NCBI RefSeq assembly: GCF_018968705.1
Contig: NZ_CP076668.1
Span: forward strand, 3,173,001-3,237,000
Length of the DNA: 64,000 nucleotides
Reading direction: 5' to 3'
Origin: Pseudomonas lijiangensis
Lineage (GTDB): Bacteria; Pseudomonadota; Gammaproteobacteria; Pseudomonadales; Pseudomonadaceae
The number at the start of each line of letters is the position of its first letter. Position 1 is the stretch's first letter. This document shows positions 51,999 to 62,492 of the stretch, piece by piece. A program made the translations under genes and the position numbers. The notes below the pieces were generated by a model. That model was not told the DNA's origin. It saw only the letters and a program-made list of their open reading frames with translations, and did not search any database.

Positions 51999-54359
51999 AT
52001 GTCGCGCTTCCCTGCATTGCCGACACTGGCACTGGCCATCCTCCTGCCGATGGACAACGTCCGGGCCACCGAAACGTCCGAGAACCTGCGCACGGCAAGT
52101 TACAGCATCGCTGCACAACCGCTGGCCTCGGCACTGGCCCAGTTTGCCCGACAGAACAACCTGCAACTGAGCTTCGATGCCGCATTGGCCCAAGGCAAGA
52201 TAGCCCCGGCGGTGAACGGGCAGCTCAGTGAGCGTGAAGCGCTGGCCCGGCTGCTCCAGGCGTCGGGATTGAGCTGGTCGCTGACCGACGACCGTATCCT
52301 GTTGCTGTTCCCGCAACCTGCCAGCGGCTCGCTTGATCTGGCGCCGTCACTCATCACCTCCAGCGCATTCACCGAACAGGCTGGAGGCCCGGTGCAAGGC
52401 TATCGGGCGACTCGCAGCGCGACCGGCAGCAAGACCGACACGGCCCTGCGCGACATGCCGCAGTCGATCCAGGTGGTGTCGCGCAAAGTGATAGAGGATC
52501 AACAGGCCAATAGTCTCGCCGACGCCCTGACCAACGTCAGCAGCGTGCAGCGCAGCAACTCCCATGGCGGTTCGTCCGAGAGCTTCGTGATCCGTGGTTT
52601 CAAGGCCACCAGCTATGCCGTGGACGGAATGCTGATCAACCCGCTGGCCTCACGGCCCGAGGCTTTGCGCGATCTGGCCAACGTCGAACGTGCCGAAGTG
52701 CTCAAGGGCCCGGCGTCGGTGCTTTATGGCCGGGGCAACCCTGGCGGCCTGATCAACCTGGTCACCCGCAAGCCCAGCTTCACGCCCGAAGCACAGGTCA
52801 AACTCCAGGCAGGCTCCTACGATTTCTACCGCCTGGAAGCCAATGCCAGTGGGCCGCTGGACGAAGCCAGGACCCTGGCCGGGCGCATGACGGTCGCCAC
52901 GCAGACCGAACGGGGTTTTCGGGACACCTTCCGCGACAGCAAACGCACCTACCTGGCCCCGACCCTGCGCTGGGAGCCAACGGATACCACCCGGGTCGAC
53001 GGTGGCATGGAGTATATCGATCAGACCAGCCCGTTCGACCGAGGCCTGATTCCGGTCAACGGCAAGATCGATATGAGTGCCGATCGCTACCTGGGCGAAC
53101 CCTGGGCGCGTGACGAGGCCAACAAGTTTTCGCTCTGGTATCGCGCCGAACATGACGTCAATGACTGGCTGACCCTGCGCCAGATGACTCGCTGGGATCA
53201 GTCGCACAAGGATCGCTATGTCGTCGATCTGCGCGGCCTGGGTTCGGATGGCCGCACCCTCGCCCGCCGCGCCACTGACGGCGAAGAACGAATCAAGACC
53301 CTGGACATGCAGTTCGAGGCCATCGCCCGTTTCGCCACCGGCGGCCTGAACCATACGGTGCTTGCCGGCTTCGAGTACATCGATGGCAAGCGTCGCAGCC
53401 GCAGCGACCGCGCCTCCCTGACTTCCATCGATATTTTCAATCCGGCCTACGGCGCCACACCCGGCCCTTTTGCATTCAGTGAAAAGGCCAGTTTCGACCT
53501 GACCGCCTACAGCTTTTACCTGCAGGACCAGATCGACCTGAACGAACAATGGAAGCTGATCCTCGGTGCCCGCTACGATGATACCCGCCAGCGAAACACC
53601 ACAGTGGGCACCTCTGACATCACCCGCACCGACGTGGACCCCGGCAAGGTGTCGCCACGCATCGGCCTGGTTTATCAACCCACCGACTGGCTTGCGCTCT
53701 ACACCAGTTACAGCACGTCATTCACCCCGCAGAGCGATATCCAGCGTAATGGCAGCCTTCTGGACCCGGAAGAAGGCATTCAGTATGAAGTGGGCGCAAA
53801 ATTCGATCTGATCCCGGACCGTCTGAGCGCTACCTTGTCAGCCTTCGAGATCACCCGCCAGAACGTTGCCGCTACAGACCCCGAAGACGACAACTATTCA
53901 GTGCAGACCGGTGAGCAGCGCGTACGCGGTGTCGAACTGGACGTCAGTGGCACGCCGCTGGAAGGCTGGGAGATCATTGGCAATATCAGCGCGCTGAACG
54001 CTGAAGTGACCCAGGACACCACCATCAAGGTCGGCAACAAACTCGAAGGCGTGCCGACCCTGAGTGGTTCGTTGTGGTCCAGCTACCAGTTGCAGGAAGG
54101 TGCTCTGAGAGGCCTGGGCTTCGGTGCCGGGGTGATTGCGGTCGGCGAGCGTCAGGGAGATATCGACAACAGCTATGACGTGGGAGGCTATGCCCGGATC
54201 GATGCCAGCCTGTTCTACGACATCGATGAAAACATCCGGGTATCACTCAATGGCCGCAACCTGACCGACCGCAAATATATCGAAACCGTTGCCAGTACCG
54301 ATGGTAACTATGCTGGCGCACCTGCATCGGTGGTCGCGACCGTGAGTACAAAATTCTAG
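51999..54359 (+). CDS. TonB-dependent siderophore receptor with STN signalling domain
   Basis: The 786-residue receptor has a signal peptide, an STN domain (residues about 33-105, SYSIAAQPLASALAQFARQ and LARLLQASGLSWSL), a plug (DMPQSIQVVSRKVIEDQQA, VIRGFKATSYAVDGML, LKGPASVLYGRGNPGGLIN) and a barrel ending in a C-terminal Phe (VATVSTKF). It belongs to the FpvA/FoxA-like ferric-siderophore group. With the FecI/FecR pair upstream it forms a cell-surface signalling system for an unknown, possibly foreign, siderophore. Confidence 0.93.
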   Translation: MSRFPALPTLALAILLPMDNVRATETSENLRTASYSIAAQPLASALAQFARQNNLQLSFDAALAQGKIAPAVNGQLSEREALARLLQASGLSWSLTDDRILLLFPQPASGSLDLAPSLITSSAFTEQAGGPVQGYRATRSATGSKTDTALRDMPQSIQVVSRKVIEDQQANSLADALTNVSSVQRSNSHGGSSESFVIRGFKATSYAVDGMLINPLASRPEALRDLANVERAEVLKGPASVLYGRGNPGGLINLVTRKPSFTPEAQVKLQAGSYDFYRLEANASGPLDEARTLAGRMTVATQTERGFRDTFRDSKRTYLAPTLRWEPTDTTRVDGGMEYIDQTSPFDRGLIPVNGKIDMSADRYLGEPWARDEANKFSLWYRAEHDVNDWLTLRQMTRWDQSHKDRYVVDLRGLGSDGRTLARRATDGEERIKTLDMQFEAIARFATGGLNHTVLAGFEYIDGKRRSRSDRASLTSIDIFNPAYGATPGPFAFSEKASFDLTAYSFYLQDQIDLNEQWKLILGARYDDTRQRNTTVGTSDITRTDVDPGKVSPRIGLVYQPTDWLALYTSYSTSFTPQSDIQRNGSLLDPEEGIQYEVGAKFDLIPDRLSATLSAFEITRQNVAATDPEDDNYSVQTGEQRVRGVELDVSGTPLEGWEIIGNISALNAEVTQDTTIKVGNKLEGVPTLSGSLWSSYQLQEGALRGLGFGAGVIAVGERQGDIDNSYDVGGYARIDASLFYDIDENIRVSLNGRNLTDRKYIETVASTDGNYAGAPASVVATVSTKF

Positions 54360-54372
54360 AAGCAGCAAACAC

Positions 54373-54452
54373 GTAGGAGCGGATTCATCCGCGAAGACAG
54401 TATTCCCAACGATAAACAGGTATCGGGCCCTCGCGAATAAATTCGCCCCTAC
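54373..54452. repeat. REP pair, GTAGGAGCGGATTCATCCGC type
   Basis: Inverted arms at 54373-54396 and 54431-54452 match the family at 11119-11206. They lie between the convergent receptor and efflux lipoprotein genes. Confidence 0.8.
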
Positions 54453-54479
54453 AAATCATGATGTCGGGTTTTACCTCGA

Positions 54480-55877
54480 TCAGTTCCACCCACCACCCAT
54501 CACCTTGTACAGGCTGACCCTGTTGCTCTGCTCGGACAGTCGCAGGGTGATCAGATCCTGCTCGGCGCTGTACAGCGAGCGTTGCGCGGTCAGTGCTTCC
54601 AGGTAGCTCTGCGAGCCGCCACGATAAAGGGCATCGGACAGTTCGAAGCTTTTGCGGCTGGCATCGGTCAAGGCCTGCTGCGCCGCAAGTCGCTCATCAA
54701 GCGTGCTGCGAACCGCCAGGGCATCGGCCACTTCCTTGAAGGCGCTCTGAATGGTCTGCTGATAGGTCTGGACCTGAATTTCGCGTTCGACCTTGGCAGC
54801 GTCCAGGGTTGCACGGTTCGCACCGCCATCGAAGATCGGCACGCTGATGCTCGGCGCAAAGGTCCAGGCGCCGCTGCCCGCCTTGAACAGACTGGACAGG
54901 CTTGAGCTGGCTGAACCGGCATTGGCCGTCAGGCTGATGGTCGGAAAGAACGCCGCACGCGCTGCGCCAATATCGATATTGGCTGACTTGAGGCTGTGCT
55001 CGGCGGCCAGTACATCGGGGCGACGCTGCAACAGGCTCGATGGCAGCTCATCCGGCACCTGGACCAGCTGTGCAGCCGATTGCAGATCGCTGCCCGGCAA
55101 AAGGTCTTTAGGAATGTCGCTGCCGACCAGCAAGCGCAAGGCATTCTGATCCTGAAGAATCTGACTGGCATATTCCGCCACATCGCCACGGGCCGACTCG
55201 ACGGTGGTCTGGGCCTGCACCAGCGACAATCCGGAAGAACCGCCCAGTGCATGACTGCGCCTGGTCAGGTCATACGTCTGCTGCTGGCTGGTCAATGTTT
55301 CCTGAGCCAGTTGCAGAAGCTGGTTGTCCGCCGCCAGGGTCAGCCAGGCCGTCGCCACTTCGGCCACCAGACTGATCTGGGTGCTGCGCCGGGTCTCAGT
55401 CAGCGCCAGATAGTCTTCCAGTGCTTCGTCCTGCAGATTCTGAATCCGCCCGAAAACATCCAGCTCGTAACTGGTCATGCCCACTTGCGCGCTGTATTCG
55501 TGACTGGTGCTCGCCGTGCCAGTGCTGGACATGGACCCCGGCGTACGGCTTTTAGTACCGCTGACGCCTGCACTGATGGTCGGCAGGCTCGCAGCCCGCT
55601 GAATCCGGTACTGAGCCTGGGCTTTTTCGATATTCAGGCTGGCCAGGCGCAAATCACGGTTATTGCTCAGAGCCAGTTCCTGCAACTTCACCAGCCGGTT
55701 GTCGGTGAAGAATGTCTTCCATTCGATGGAGGGCGCAACCGTGCCTGATTCGGCCGCCATCACCGGCAACCATTGCTGCGCGACAGGCGCGTCGGGACGC
55801 TGATACTCGGGCGCCAGATTGATACAACCGCCAAGCAGCGCCAACGCGGCCGGCAAAAGCCAATGCAATTTGATCAT
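54480..55877 (-). CDS. Outer-membrane efflux lipoprotein (OprM/NodT family)
   Basis: The 465-residue protein has a lipobox ALLGGC (Cys 18) and two OEP repeats with the typical helices (ALSNNRDLRLASLNIEKAQAQY, LLQRRPDVLAAEHSLKSANIDIG). It forms the trimeric outer-membrane channel of a tripartite pump. Its start overlaps the stop of the RND gene as ATGA. It is the third gene of the membrane-fusion protein / RND / channel operon. Confidence 0.92.
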   Translation of the reverse strand: MIKLHWLLPAALALLGGCINLAPEYQRPDAPVAQQWLPVMAAESGTVAPSIEWKTFFTDNRLVKLQELALSNNRDLRLASLNIEKAQAQYRIQRAASLPTISAGVSGTKSRTPGSMSSTGTASTSHEYSAQVGMTSYELDVFGRIQNLQDEALEDYLALTETRRSTQISLVAEVATAWLTLAADNQLLQLAQETLTSQQQTYDLTRRSHALGGSSGLSLVQAQTTVESARGDVAEYASQILQDQNALRLLVGSDIPKDLLPGSDLQSAAQLVQVPDELPSSLLQRRPDVLAAEHSLKSANIDIGAARAAFFPTISLTANAGSASSSLSSLFKAGSGAWTFAPSISVPIFDGGANRATLDAAKVEREIQVQTYQQTIQSAFKEVADALAVRSTLDERLAAQQALTDASRKSFELSDALYRGGSQSYLEALTAQRSLYSAEQDLITLRLSEQSNRVSLYKVMGGGWN

Positions 55878-58800
55878 GCGTCACCTGTAGAAACTGTCGA
55901 TGTCGTGGTCGTAACCGAAGAGCTGCTGAAACGACGACGAATCAACAGGAAGAACAGCGGCACAAAGAAAATGCCAAGGACTGTGGCGCTGAACATGCCG
56001 CCCAGTACGCCTGTACCAATGGCCTGGCGCCCGGCAGAACCTGCCCCGGAACTCAATGCCAGTGGCAACACCCCGAACATGAATGCCAGCGACGTCATCA
56101 GGATCGGCCTCAAGCGTTGGCGGGACGCAATCAGAATCGCGTCCTGCAGGCTCTTGCCATGCTCTTGAAGGTGTTTGGCGAATTCGACGATCAGAATGGC
56201 GTTCTTGGCCGCCAGTCCCACAGTCGTCAGCAGTCCCACCTGGAAGTAGACGTCGTTGCTCAAACCACTGACGCGAGTCGCCAGCACAGCCCCAACGACA
56301 CCCAGCGGCACCACCAGCATCACCGAAAACGGCACAGACCAGCTTTCATACAGTGCCGCCAGGCAGAGAAACACAAACAGAATCGAGATACCGTAGAGCA
56401 ATGGCGCCTGCGAGCCGGACAGCCGCAATTGATAGGACTGGCCGCTCCACTCATAACCGATGCCTTCAGGCAGTTGCTTGACGATCTCTTCCACGGCCGC
56501 CATGGCAACCCCGGAGCTCACACCCGGCGCAGGATCACCCACGATTTCCAGCGACGAATTGCCGTTGTAGCGCTCCAGCAAAGGCGAACCGTAGCTCCAG
56601 GCACTGCTGGCGAAGGAGGAAAAAGGCACCATTTCGTCATTGCTGTTACGCACGAACCAGTGATCCAGGTCCGCCGACTGCATGCGCGACGTGGCCTCGC
56701 CCTGGACATAGACCTTCTTGACCCGTCCCTGATTGAGGAAGTCATTGACATAGGTGCCGCCAAGCGCGGTGGACAAGGTGTCGTTGATGTCACTGGTGCT
56801 CAGCCCCAGGGCACCGGCCTTGCGGTCATCAATGCTGACTTTCAGTTGAGGCGTATCGTCCAGACCGTTGCTGCGTACGCCCAGCAAGCGCGGATCTTTC
56901 CTCGCCAGTTCGATGAACTGCTCACGCGCCGCGACCAGGGCATCATGGCCCAGTCCGCCAAGGTCCTTGAGTTGCAGGTCAAAACCGGAGCTTTCACCCA
57001 GACCACGCACCGCCGGAGGCTGCATCACGAACACACTGGCATCCCCAATACTGGCCAGGGCCATGGTCGCTCGTTGAGCGATGGACGCCGCATCCTGACC
57101 TTTGCCCGAACGCTCGCTCCAGTCCTTGAGCTTGATGAATGAGCGACCGGTATTCTGGCTGTTGCCGCCCATGCCCAGACCGGTAATGGTGATCAACGAA
57201 TCGACTTCCGGCTGTTGGAGCATGTAGCTTTCGAACTGCCTCATCGCCGCCTGGGTACGACTGTCAGTAGCACCTACAGGCAGTTGAACCTGCCCCATGA
57301 GGATGCCCTGGTCTTCGTCCGGCAGGAACGAGGTCGGCAGGCTGACATAACCTGCGGCCATTGCCAGCAGGATCAAGCCATACACCAGCATGCTGCGACG
57401 TCCACGCTGCAGCGTGCTGCCCACCAACCGCTGATAGTTATCGGCACCGCGCTCGAATGTCCGGTTGAACCAGCCGAAGAAACCGCCTCGCGGAGCATGG
57501 CCCTGAACATCGGAAGGCTTGAGCAAGGTGGCGCACAAGGCTGGCGTCAGGGTCATGGCCACGAGCACGGAAAGCAACATGGCAGAGACGATGGTCACCG
57601 AGAACTGCCGATAAATGATCCCCGTCGAGCCGCCGAAAAACGCCATGGGAATGAATACCGCACTGAGCACCAGGGCGATACCGATCAGGGCGCTGGTGAT
57701 TTCCGCCATCGACTGGCGAGTGGCTTCAAGGGCCGAGAGCTTCTGCTCTCCCATCACCCGCTCGACGTTTTCCACCACCACAATGGCGTCATCTACCAGC
57801 AGCCCGATGGCCAGCACCATGGCAAACATGGTCAGGGTATTGATGGAGTAGCCCGCCAACGCCAATACGCCAAAAGTCCCCAGCAACACCACCGGCACCG
57901 TGATGGCCGGAATCAGGGTAGCGCGCAGGTTCTGCATGAACAGAAACATGATCAGCACCACCAGAACGATGGCCTCGCCCAGAGACTTGACGACTTCTTC
58001 GATGGACAGGCTCACGAAAGGCGTGGTGTCGTAGGCAATCACGTTCTTGAGTTGCATTTCCGTGGGGTAGAAAGGCTCAAGCTCCTTGAGCTTGGCCTTG
58101 ACGGCTTCCCCCACGCTCAGGGCATTGGCACCGGTCGCCAGTTGCACACCCATGGCCGCAGCAGCCCGGCCATTCAACGCCGAGTTCACGTCGTAACTTT
58201 CGCTGCCCAGTTCAACACGGGCCACATCCCCCAGCAGCACCACGGCACCATCGCTGGAAGACTTGACCACGACATTGCGAAACTCCTCGGCGGTCTGCAG
58301 CTTGCTGCGAGCGCTGATGGTGGCATTCAGTTGCTGGCCTGCCACAGCGGGCAATGCCCCCAACTGACCGGCAGACACCTCAGTGTTCTGGGCCTCCAGA
58401 GCACTGCTGACGTCCGAAGGCATCAGGGCATATTTTTCCAGCTTGCCCGGGTCCAGCCAGATCCGCATGGCATAGCCCGATCCCATGGTCTGAACATCGC
58501 CCACACCGTCGATGCGGCTGATCTGGTCGAGCAAGGTGCTGGAAATGTAATCGCCGATCTGGGTACCGGTAACGCTGTCGTTATCGGAGGTCAGGGCCAC
58601 GATCATCAGAAAGTCCGAACCGCCCTTGGTCACGGTCAGGCCTTCGCTCTGCACGGATTGCGGCAGCCGGGATTCAGCCTGTTGCAGCTTGTTCTGCACC
58701 TGCATCTGCGCCACATCGGGGTCGGTGCCGGCGGAGAACGTCAGGTTGATGCTGGCGCTGCCCGCCGAGCTGCTGGAAGCCGACATGTAGGTCAGGTTGT

Positions 58801-59017
58801 CCAGCCCTTTCATCTGCTGCTCGATGACCTGGGTCACCGAGTCTTCGACAGTCTTGGCCGAGGCTCCGGTATAGGTGGCCGAGATCCGCACCGTCGGGGG
58901 TGCGATATCCGGGTATTGCTCCAGCGGCAACTGGCTGATGGACAAGGCGCCGCCGAGCATGATGCAGATGGCGATAACCCAGGCAAAGATCGGCCTGTCG
59001 ATAAAGAAACGCGCCAT
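55874..59017 (-). CDS. RND multidrug efflux transporter (HAE1 family)
   Basis: The 1047-residue inner-membrane pump has 12 predicted transmembrane segments and begins FFIDRPIFAWVIAICIMLGG. Proton-relay Asp pair is in TM4 (GLLVDDAIVVVENVERVMGEQ) and the porter-domain GSDFLMIVAL and periplasmic docking segments are normal. It resembles AcrB/MexB/TtgB and exports drugs, solvents or plant antimicrobials using the proton gradient. It lies two bases after the fusion-protein gene. The divergent BaeSR pair may control it. Confidence 0.93.
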   Translation of the reverse strand: MARFFIDRPIFAWVIAICIMLGGALSISQLPLEQYPDIAPPTVRISATYTGASAKTVEDSVTQVIEQQMKGLDNLTYMSASSSSAGSASINLTFSAGTDPDVAQMQVQNKLQQAESRLPQSVQSEGLTVTKGGSDFLMIVALTSDNDSVTGTQIGDYISSTLLDQISRIDGVGDVQTMGSGYAMRIWLDPGKLEKYALMPSDVSSALEAQNTEVSAGQLGALPAVAGQQLNATISARSKLQTAEEFRNVVVKSSSDGAVVLLGDVARVELGSESYDVNSALNGRAAAAMGVQLATGANALSVGEAVKAKLKELEPFYPTEMQLKNVIAYDTTPFVSLSIEEVVKSLGEAIVLVVLIMFLFMQNLRATLIPAITVPVVLLGTFGVLALAGYSINTLTMFAMVLAIGLLVDDAIVVVENVERVMGEQKLSALEATRQSMAEITSALIGIALVLSAVFIPMAFFGGSTGIIYRQFSVTIVSAMLLSVLVAMTLTPALCATLLKPSDVQGHAPRGGFFGWFNRTFERGADNYQRLVGSTLQRGRRSMLVYGLILLAMAAGYVSLPTSFLPDEDQGILMGQVQLPVGATDSRTQAAMRQFESYMLQQPEVDSLITITGLGMGGNSQNTGRSFIKLKDWSERSGKGQDAASIAQRATMALASIGDASVFVMQPPAVRGLGESSGFDLQLKDLGGLGHDALVAAREQFIELARKDPRLLGVRSNGLDDTPQLKVSIDDRKAGALGLSTSDINDTLSTALGGTYVNDFLNQGRVKKVYVQGEATSRMQSADLDHWFVRNSNDEMVPFSSFASSAWSYGSPLLERYNGNSSLEIVGDPAPGVSSGVAMAAVEEIVKQLPEGIGYEWSGQSYQLRLSGSQAPLLYGISILFVFLCLAALYESWSVPFSVMLVVPLGVVGAVLATRVSGLSNDVYFQVGLLTTVGLAAKNAILIVEFAKHLQEHGKSLQDAILIASRQRLRPILMTSLAFMFGVLPLALSSGAGSAGRQAIGTGVLGGMFSATVLGIFFVPLFFLLIRRRFSSSSVTTTTSTVSTGDA

Positions 59018-59019
59018 GC

Positions 59020-60201
59020 TCAGCCCTCCTTCGCAACGGTTGCGGGCGATGCCTGCGCGTCACTCTTGACGGCCAGTACTTCGGTGCCGACCCGGACCTT
59101 CTGCCCGCCTTCGACAATCACCTGATCGCCCGCCACGAGGCCAGCCGTCACCCACCACTGATTGCCTACCGCCCGGTCAATCGTCAGCATGCGCTGCTCG
59201 ACCTTGCCATTGACCACCACCAGCACCGAAGTCATGCCACTGGCGCTGCGACTTACCGCCCTTTGCGGCACGAGGATCGCCTTGTTGTCTCGTGCCTGCT
59301 CCAGCACCGCTCGCACATACATGCCGGGCAACAACAGCCGGTCCGGGTTGGCGAACCGGGCGCGCAGGGTCACGGTACCTGTGCCTTCGTTGACGCTGAC
59401 ACCACTGAACTGCAACCGACCTTCACCCGGATACGTGCTGCCATCATCCAGTTTGAGGGTGATGGGCACAGCACCGTCGCTGTTGGCTTGCAGTACACCG
59501 CTGGCCAGGTCGCGCTTGAGGCGCAGCAATTCAGTGGTGGATTGCGTGACATCGACATAGATCGGGTCCAGTTGCTGCACGGTCGTCAGCGCCGTGTCCT
59601 GATTGGCCACGACCAATGCACCAGGAGTCACGGTGGAGGTTTCTATGCGCCCGGCGATGGGCGACGTGATGCGGGTATACGCCAGATTGATACGTGCGGT
59701 TTCCACACCCGCCTGCGCCACTTGCAGCTCGGCTTCGGCGCTGAGCAGACTGGCCTGCGCGTCTTCATTGTCCTGCTGACTGATGGCATCGATCTTCGCC
59801 AGCCGGGCATTACGCGTGGCCGTGCTCTGTGCCGACTTCAGGGTGGCACGGGCCTTGGCCAGGGTAGCCTGGGCGTCTGCCAGCGCGGCACGGTACGTTG
59901 CGCTATCCAGTTGATAAAGCGCCTGTCCCGCCTTGACCTCTGCTCCTTCGGTAAACAGCCGCTGCTGCACGATACCGCCGACTTGCGGCCTGATTTCGGC
60001 CACCATGAAAGCCTGCGTGCGCCCGGCAAGCTCGGTGGTCAGTACCTGGCTCTGTGGCTGGACACTGATCACGGAAACCTTGGGCAGCGCTGCGGCAGGC
60101 GCAGCCTCCTCGGGTGAGCAACCGCTCAGCAGGCTTAAAAGAGCCGCATAAAAAACAAAGGTGACAGTCACCAGGTTCTTGGCGAAGATTTTGATAGACA
60201 T
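59020..60201 (-). CDS. RND periplasmic membrane-fusion lipoprotein
   Basis: The 393-residue protein starts at ATG 60201 after AGAGG. It has a lipobox LLSGC, a biotinyl-lipoyl-like hairpin (IRPQVGGIVQQRLFTEGAEVKAGQALYQLD; YTRITSPIAGRIE) and a coiled coil between. It bridges the pump and outer-membrane channel. It is the first gene of the efflux operon, divergent from baeS with about 150 bases between, which contain an inverted repeat. Confidence 0.92.
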   Translation of the reverse strand: MSIKIFAKNLVTVTFVFYAALLSLLSGCSPEEAAPAAALPKVSVISVQPQSQVLTTELAGRTQAFMVAEIRPQVGGIVQQRLFTEGAEVKAGQALYQLDSATYRAALADAQATLAKARATLKSAQSTATRNARLAKIDAISQQDNEDAQASLLSAEAELQVAQAGVETARINLAYTRITSPIAGRIETSTVTPGALVVANQDTALTTVQQLDPIYVDVTQSTTELLRLKRDLASGVLQANSDGAVPITLKLDDGSTYPGEGRLQFSGVSVNEGTGTVTLRARFANPDRLLLPGMYVRAVLEQARDNKAILVPQRAVSRSASGMTSVLVVVNGKVEQRMLTIDRAVGNQWWVTAGLVAGDQVIVEGGQKVRVGTEVLAVKSDAQASPATVAKEG

Positions 60202-60270
60202 GGAATGCCTCTGCTGGACGTTATGGCTTGGGCCTGACGTCAGATTGCGAGACAAATGTGCAGGAAAATT

Positions 60271-60298
60271 GAAGATTCCCCGCGCAGCTTGAATCTTC
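60271..60298. promoter_or_regulatory. Inverted repeat between efflux operon and baeSR
   Basis: GAAGATTC and GAATCTTC are separated by 12 bases in the shared promoter region. The position suits binding by the adjacent BaeR-like regulator, but no direct match to a known BaeR box is claimed. Confidence 0.4.
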
Positions 60299-60351
60299 GT
60301 CGCCAGCGGGCCTAAATGAGCGGCCTCTTCATCTCCACAAATGCGAAGCCC

Positions 60352-61740
60352 ATGAAACTGAGCATCTCCACCAAACTCTTCATCGCGGTTCTGGCCAGCG
60401 TGTTGTTCGTCATCCTGAGCATGGGGCTGACCACCAGCTGGAGTTTTGCCCGCGGCTTTGTGGGGTATCTCAATGAACAGGGCATGCAGCGGATGACCCC
60501 GATTCTGCCCAAGCTCGCTGCCGCCTATGTCCAGGAAGGCAATTGGGAGTTCCTGCGCCATGACGGGGACCGCTGGTTCGACATCATGCGTCCCGACCAG
60601 GAGGACAACGAACGCAAGAAGTTCGACACCAATGCGATGCAGACCTCAGACCTTACCGGTGCCGTACTGCGTTTTGCGCTGCTGGATGCAGACAAGCAAC
60701 AGGTGACGGGCTACTCGGGCCTGCATGACGATGACTATATGCGCCCGATTGAGGTGAATGGCAAAACCGTCGGCTGGCTGGCCATTACGCCTTTCCAGAG
60801 TGTCAGCGAAGCAGGCGGCGAACGCTTTCAGCAGTATCAGTTTCGGGCCAGCCTCGGAATGGGCGTGCTGTCACTGATTCTGGCCATGTTGATTGCCTGG
60901 TGGATCTCCCGAACCCTGCTTGATCCGGTCAAGCGTGTCGCAGCGGCCACCCATCGACTGGCCGCCGGGGAGTACGGCAGCCGGGTAGCAGTGTCTTCCA
61001 ATGATGAAGTCGGGCAACTGGCCCGTGACTTCAATCAGTTGGCTTATACGCTGGAACGCAACGAACGCATGCGCCGGGACTTCATGGCCGATGTTTCTCA
61101 CGAACTGCGCACGCCCCTGTCGGTGCTGCGCGGTGAACTGGAAGCGATCGAAGATGGCGTGCGCACACTGGATCAGGCTTCGATGAAGTCCTTGCAGGGC
61201 GAAGTCGGCATGCTCAGCAAGCTGGTGGACGATCTCTATGAATTGTCACTGGCCGATGTCGGCGCCCTGACCTATCGCAAGACCGACTGCGAACTCAATG
61301 ACCTGCTCACAAGCAGCGCTGCCATGTTCCAGGAGCGTTTCGCCGCACGGAATCTGAGGCTGGAACTGGACCTTCCCGCCCAGTCGCTGCCTGTGCAGGC
61401 CGACGCCAAACGACTGCAGCAATTATTCAACAACCTGCTGGAAAACACGGTGCGCTATACCGATGACGGCGGCGTGCTGCAGATCCGTGCAGGCCATGAA
61501 GGAAACGAATGGCGTATCGACTTTCTCGACTCAGGGCCCGGCATCGACGCCGAGCAACTACCCCGCCTGTTCGAGCGTTTCTACCGGGGCGAGGCATCAC
61601 GTAACCGGGCCAGTGGCGGCGCAGGGCTCGGCCTGGCCATCTGTCACAGTATCGCGCTGGCGCATGGCGGCAGCCTGACTGCCGATCACTCTCCGCTGGG
61701 CGGCCTCTGGCTGACCCTTCGCCTGCCACGGAATACCTGA
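60352..61740 (+). CDS. baeS: BaeS-like envelope-stress sensor kinase
   Basis: The 462-residue kinase has TM1 (KLFIAVLASVLFVILSMGLTT), a periplasmic sensor of about 125 residues, TM2 (GVLSLILAMLIAWWISRTLL), HAMP, the His box FMADVSHELRTPLSVLRGEL, and ATPase motifs NNLLENTVRYTD, DSGPGI, GLGLAICHSI. The start is placed at ATG 60352, giving the usual MKLSISTKLF start; ATG 60316 is possible. It is followed after three bases by baeR and is divergent from an RND operon, the classic Bae arrangement. Confidence 0.88.
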   Translation: MKLSISTKLFIAVLASVLFVILSMGLTTSWSFARGFVGYLNEQGMQRMTPILPKLAAAYVQEGNWEFLRHDGDRWFDIMRPDQEDNERKKFDTNAMQTSDLTGAVLRFALLDADKQQVTGYSGLHDDDYMRPIEVNGKTVGWLAITPFQSVSEAGGERFQQYQFRASLGMGVLSLILAMLIAWWISRTLLDPVKRVAAATHRLAAGEYGSRVAVSSNDEVGQLARDFNQLAYTLERNERMRRDFMADVSHELRTPLSVLRGELEAIEDGVRTLDQASMKSLQGEVGMLSKLVDDLYELSLADVGALTYRKTDCELNDLLTSSAAMFQERFAARNLRLELDLPAQSLPVQADAKRLQQLFNNLLENTVRYTDDGGVLQIRAGHEGNEWRIDFLDSGPGIDAEQLPRLFERFYRGEASRNRASGGAGLGLAICHSIALAHGGSLTADHSPLGGLWLTLRLPRNT

Positions 61741-61743
61741 AGC

Positions 61744-62421
61744 ATGGTCAACGAAGCCCCCATTCTCATCGTCGAAGATGAACCCAAACTGGCTGCGCTG
61801 ATGCGTGACTATCTGACCGCAGCCGGTTATCCGACCCAGTGCCTGGACAACGGCCTGCAAGTGGTGCCCGCGGTACGGGCCTGCGAACCGCGCCTGATCC
61901 TGCTGGACCTGATGCTGCCAGGCCGCGATGGTCTGCAAGTGTGCCAGGAACTGCGCACCTTCAGCGCGGTGCCCATCGTCATGATCACTGCGCGTGTCGA
62001 GGAAGTGGATCGCCTGCTGGGCCTGGACCTGGGAGCCGACGACTACATCTGCAAGCCTTTCAGCCCCCGTGAAATGGTCGCCAGGGTCAAGGCGATTCTG
62101 CGGCGCGCACCCCAGATGGTTGCTCAACAAGCCCAGCCACGCCTGCTGATCGATGAGGAGCAATATCGCGCCTCGTTCGACGGCGTGGCGCTGGACCTGA
62201 CACCCGTTGAGTTGCGCCTGCTCAGCACGTTCGTCCGCTCGCCGGGTCGCGTTTTCTCCCGGGACCAGCTTCTCGACAAGCTGTATTCGGACCATCGCGT
62301 GGTCACTGACCGCACCGTAGACAGCCATATCCGCAACCTGCGGCGCAAACTTGCGCAGGCCTGTCCAGGCGAAGACCCCATACAGTCGCTGTACGGCGTG
62401 GGCTACAAACTGGAACTTTGA
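61744..62421 (+). CDS. baeR: BaeR-like OmpR-family response regulator
   Basis: This 225-residue regulator has the receiver domain ([14 protein letters not shown], phospho-Asp in [13 protein letters not shown], Lys in [21 protein letters not shown]) and a winged-helix DNA-binding domain ([44 protein letters not shown]). The CKPFSPRE block is typical of BaeR. It is likely to activate the divergent efflux operon under envelope or drug stress. Confidence 0.88.
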   Translation: MVNEAPILIVEDEPKLAALMRDYLTAAGYPTQCLDNGLQVVPAVRACEPRLILLDLMLPGRDGLQVCQELRTFSAVPIVMITARVEEVDRLLGLDLGADDYICKPFSPREMVARVKAILRRAPQMVAQQAQPRLLIDEEQYRASFDGVALDLTPVELRLLSTFVRSPGRVFSRDQLLDKLYSDHRVVTDRTVDSHIRNLRRKLAQACPGEDPIQSLYGVGYKLEL

Positions 62422-62492
62422 TTCGCGCAGGCCCCGTCACTGGTATGATCCGTTTTTCGCCCTGCACTGCTGAAATCGTTTAAGGACCCTTA

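Noticed and set aside
57215..59125. Plus-strand open frame of 636 codons
   Set aside because: It is antisense to the RND transporter, with low-complexity His/Gln-rich translation.
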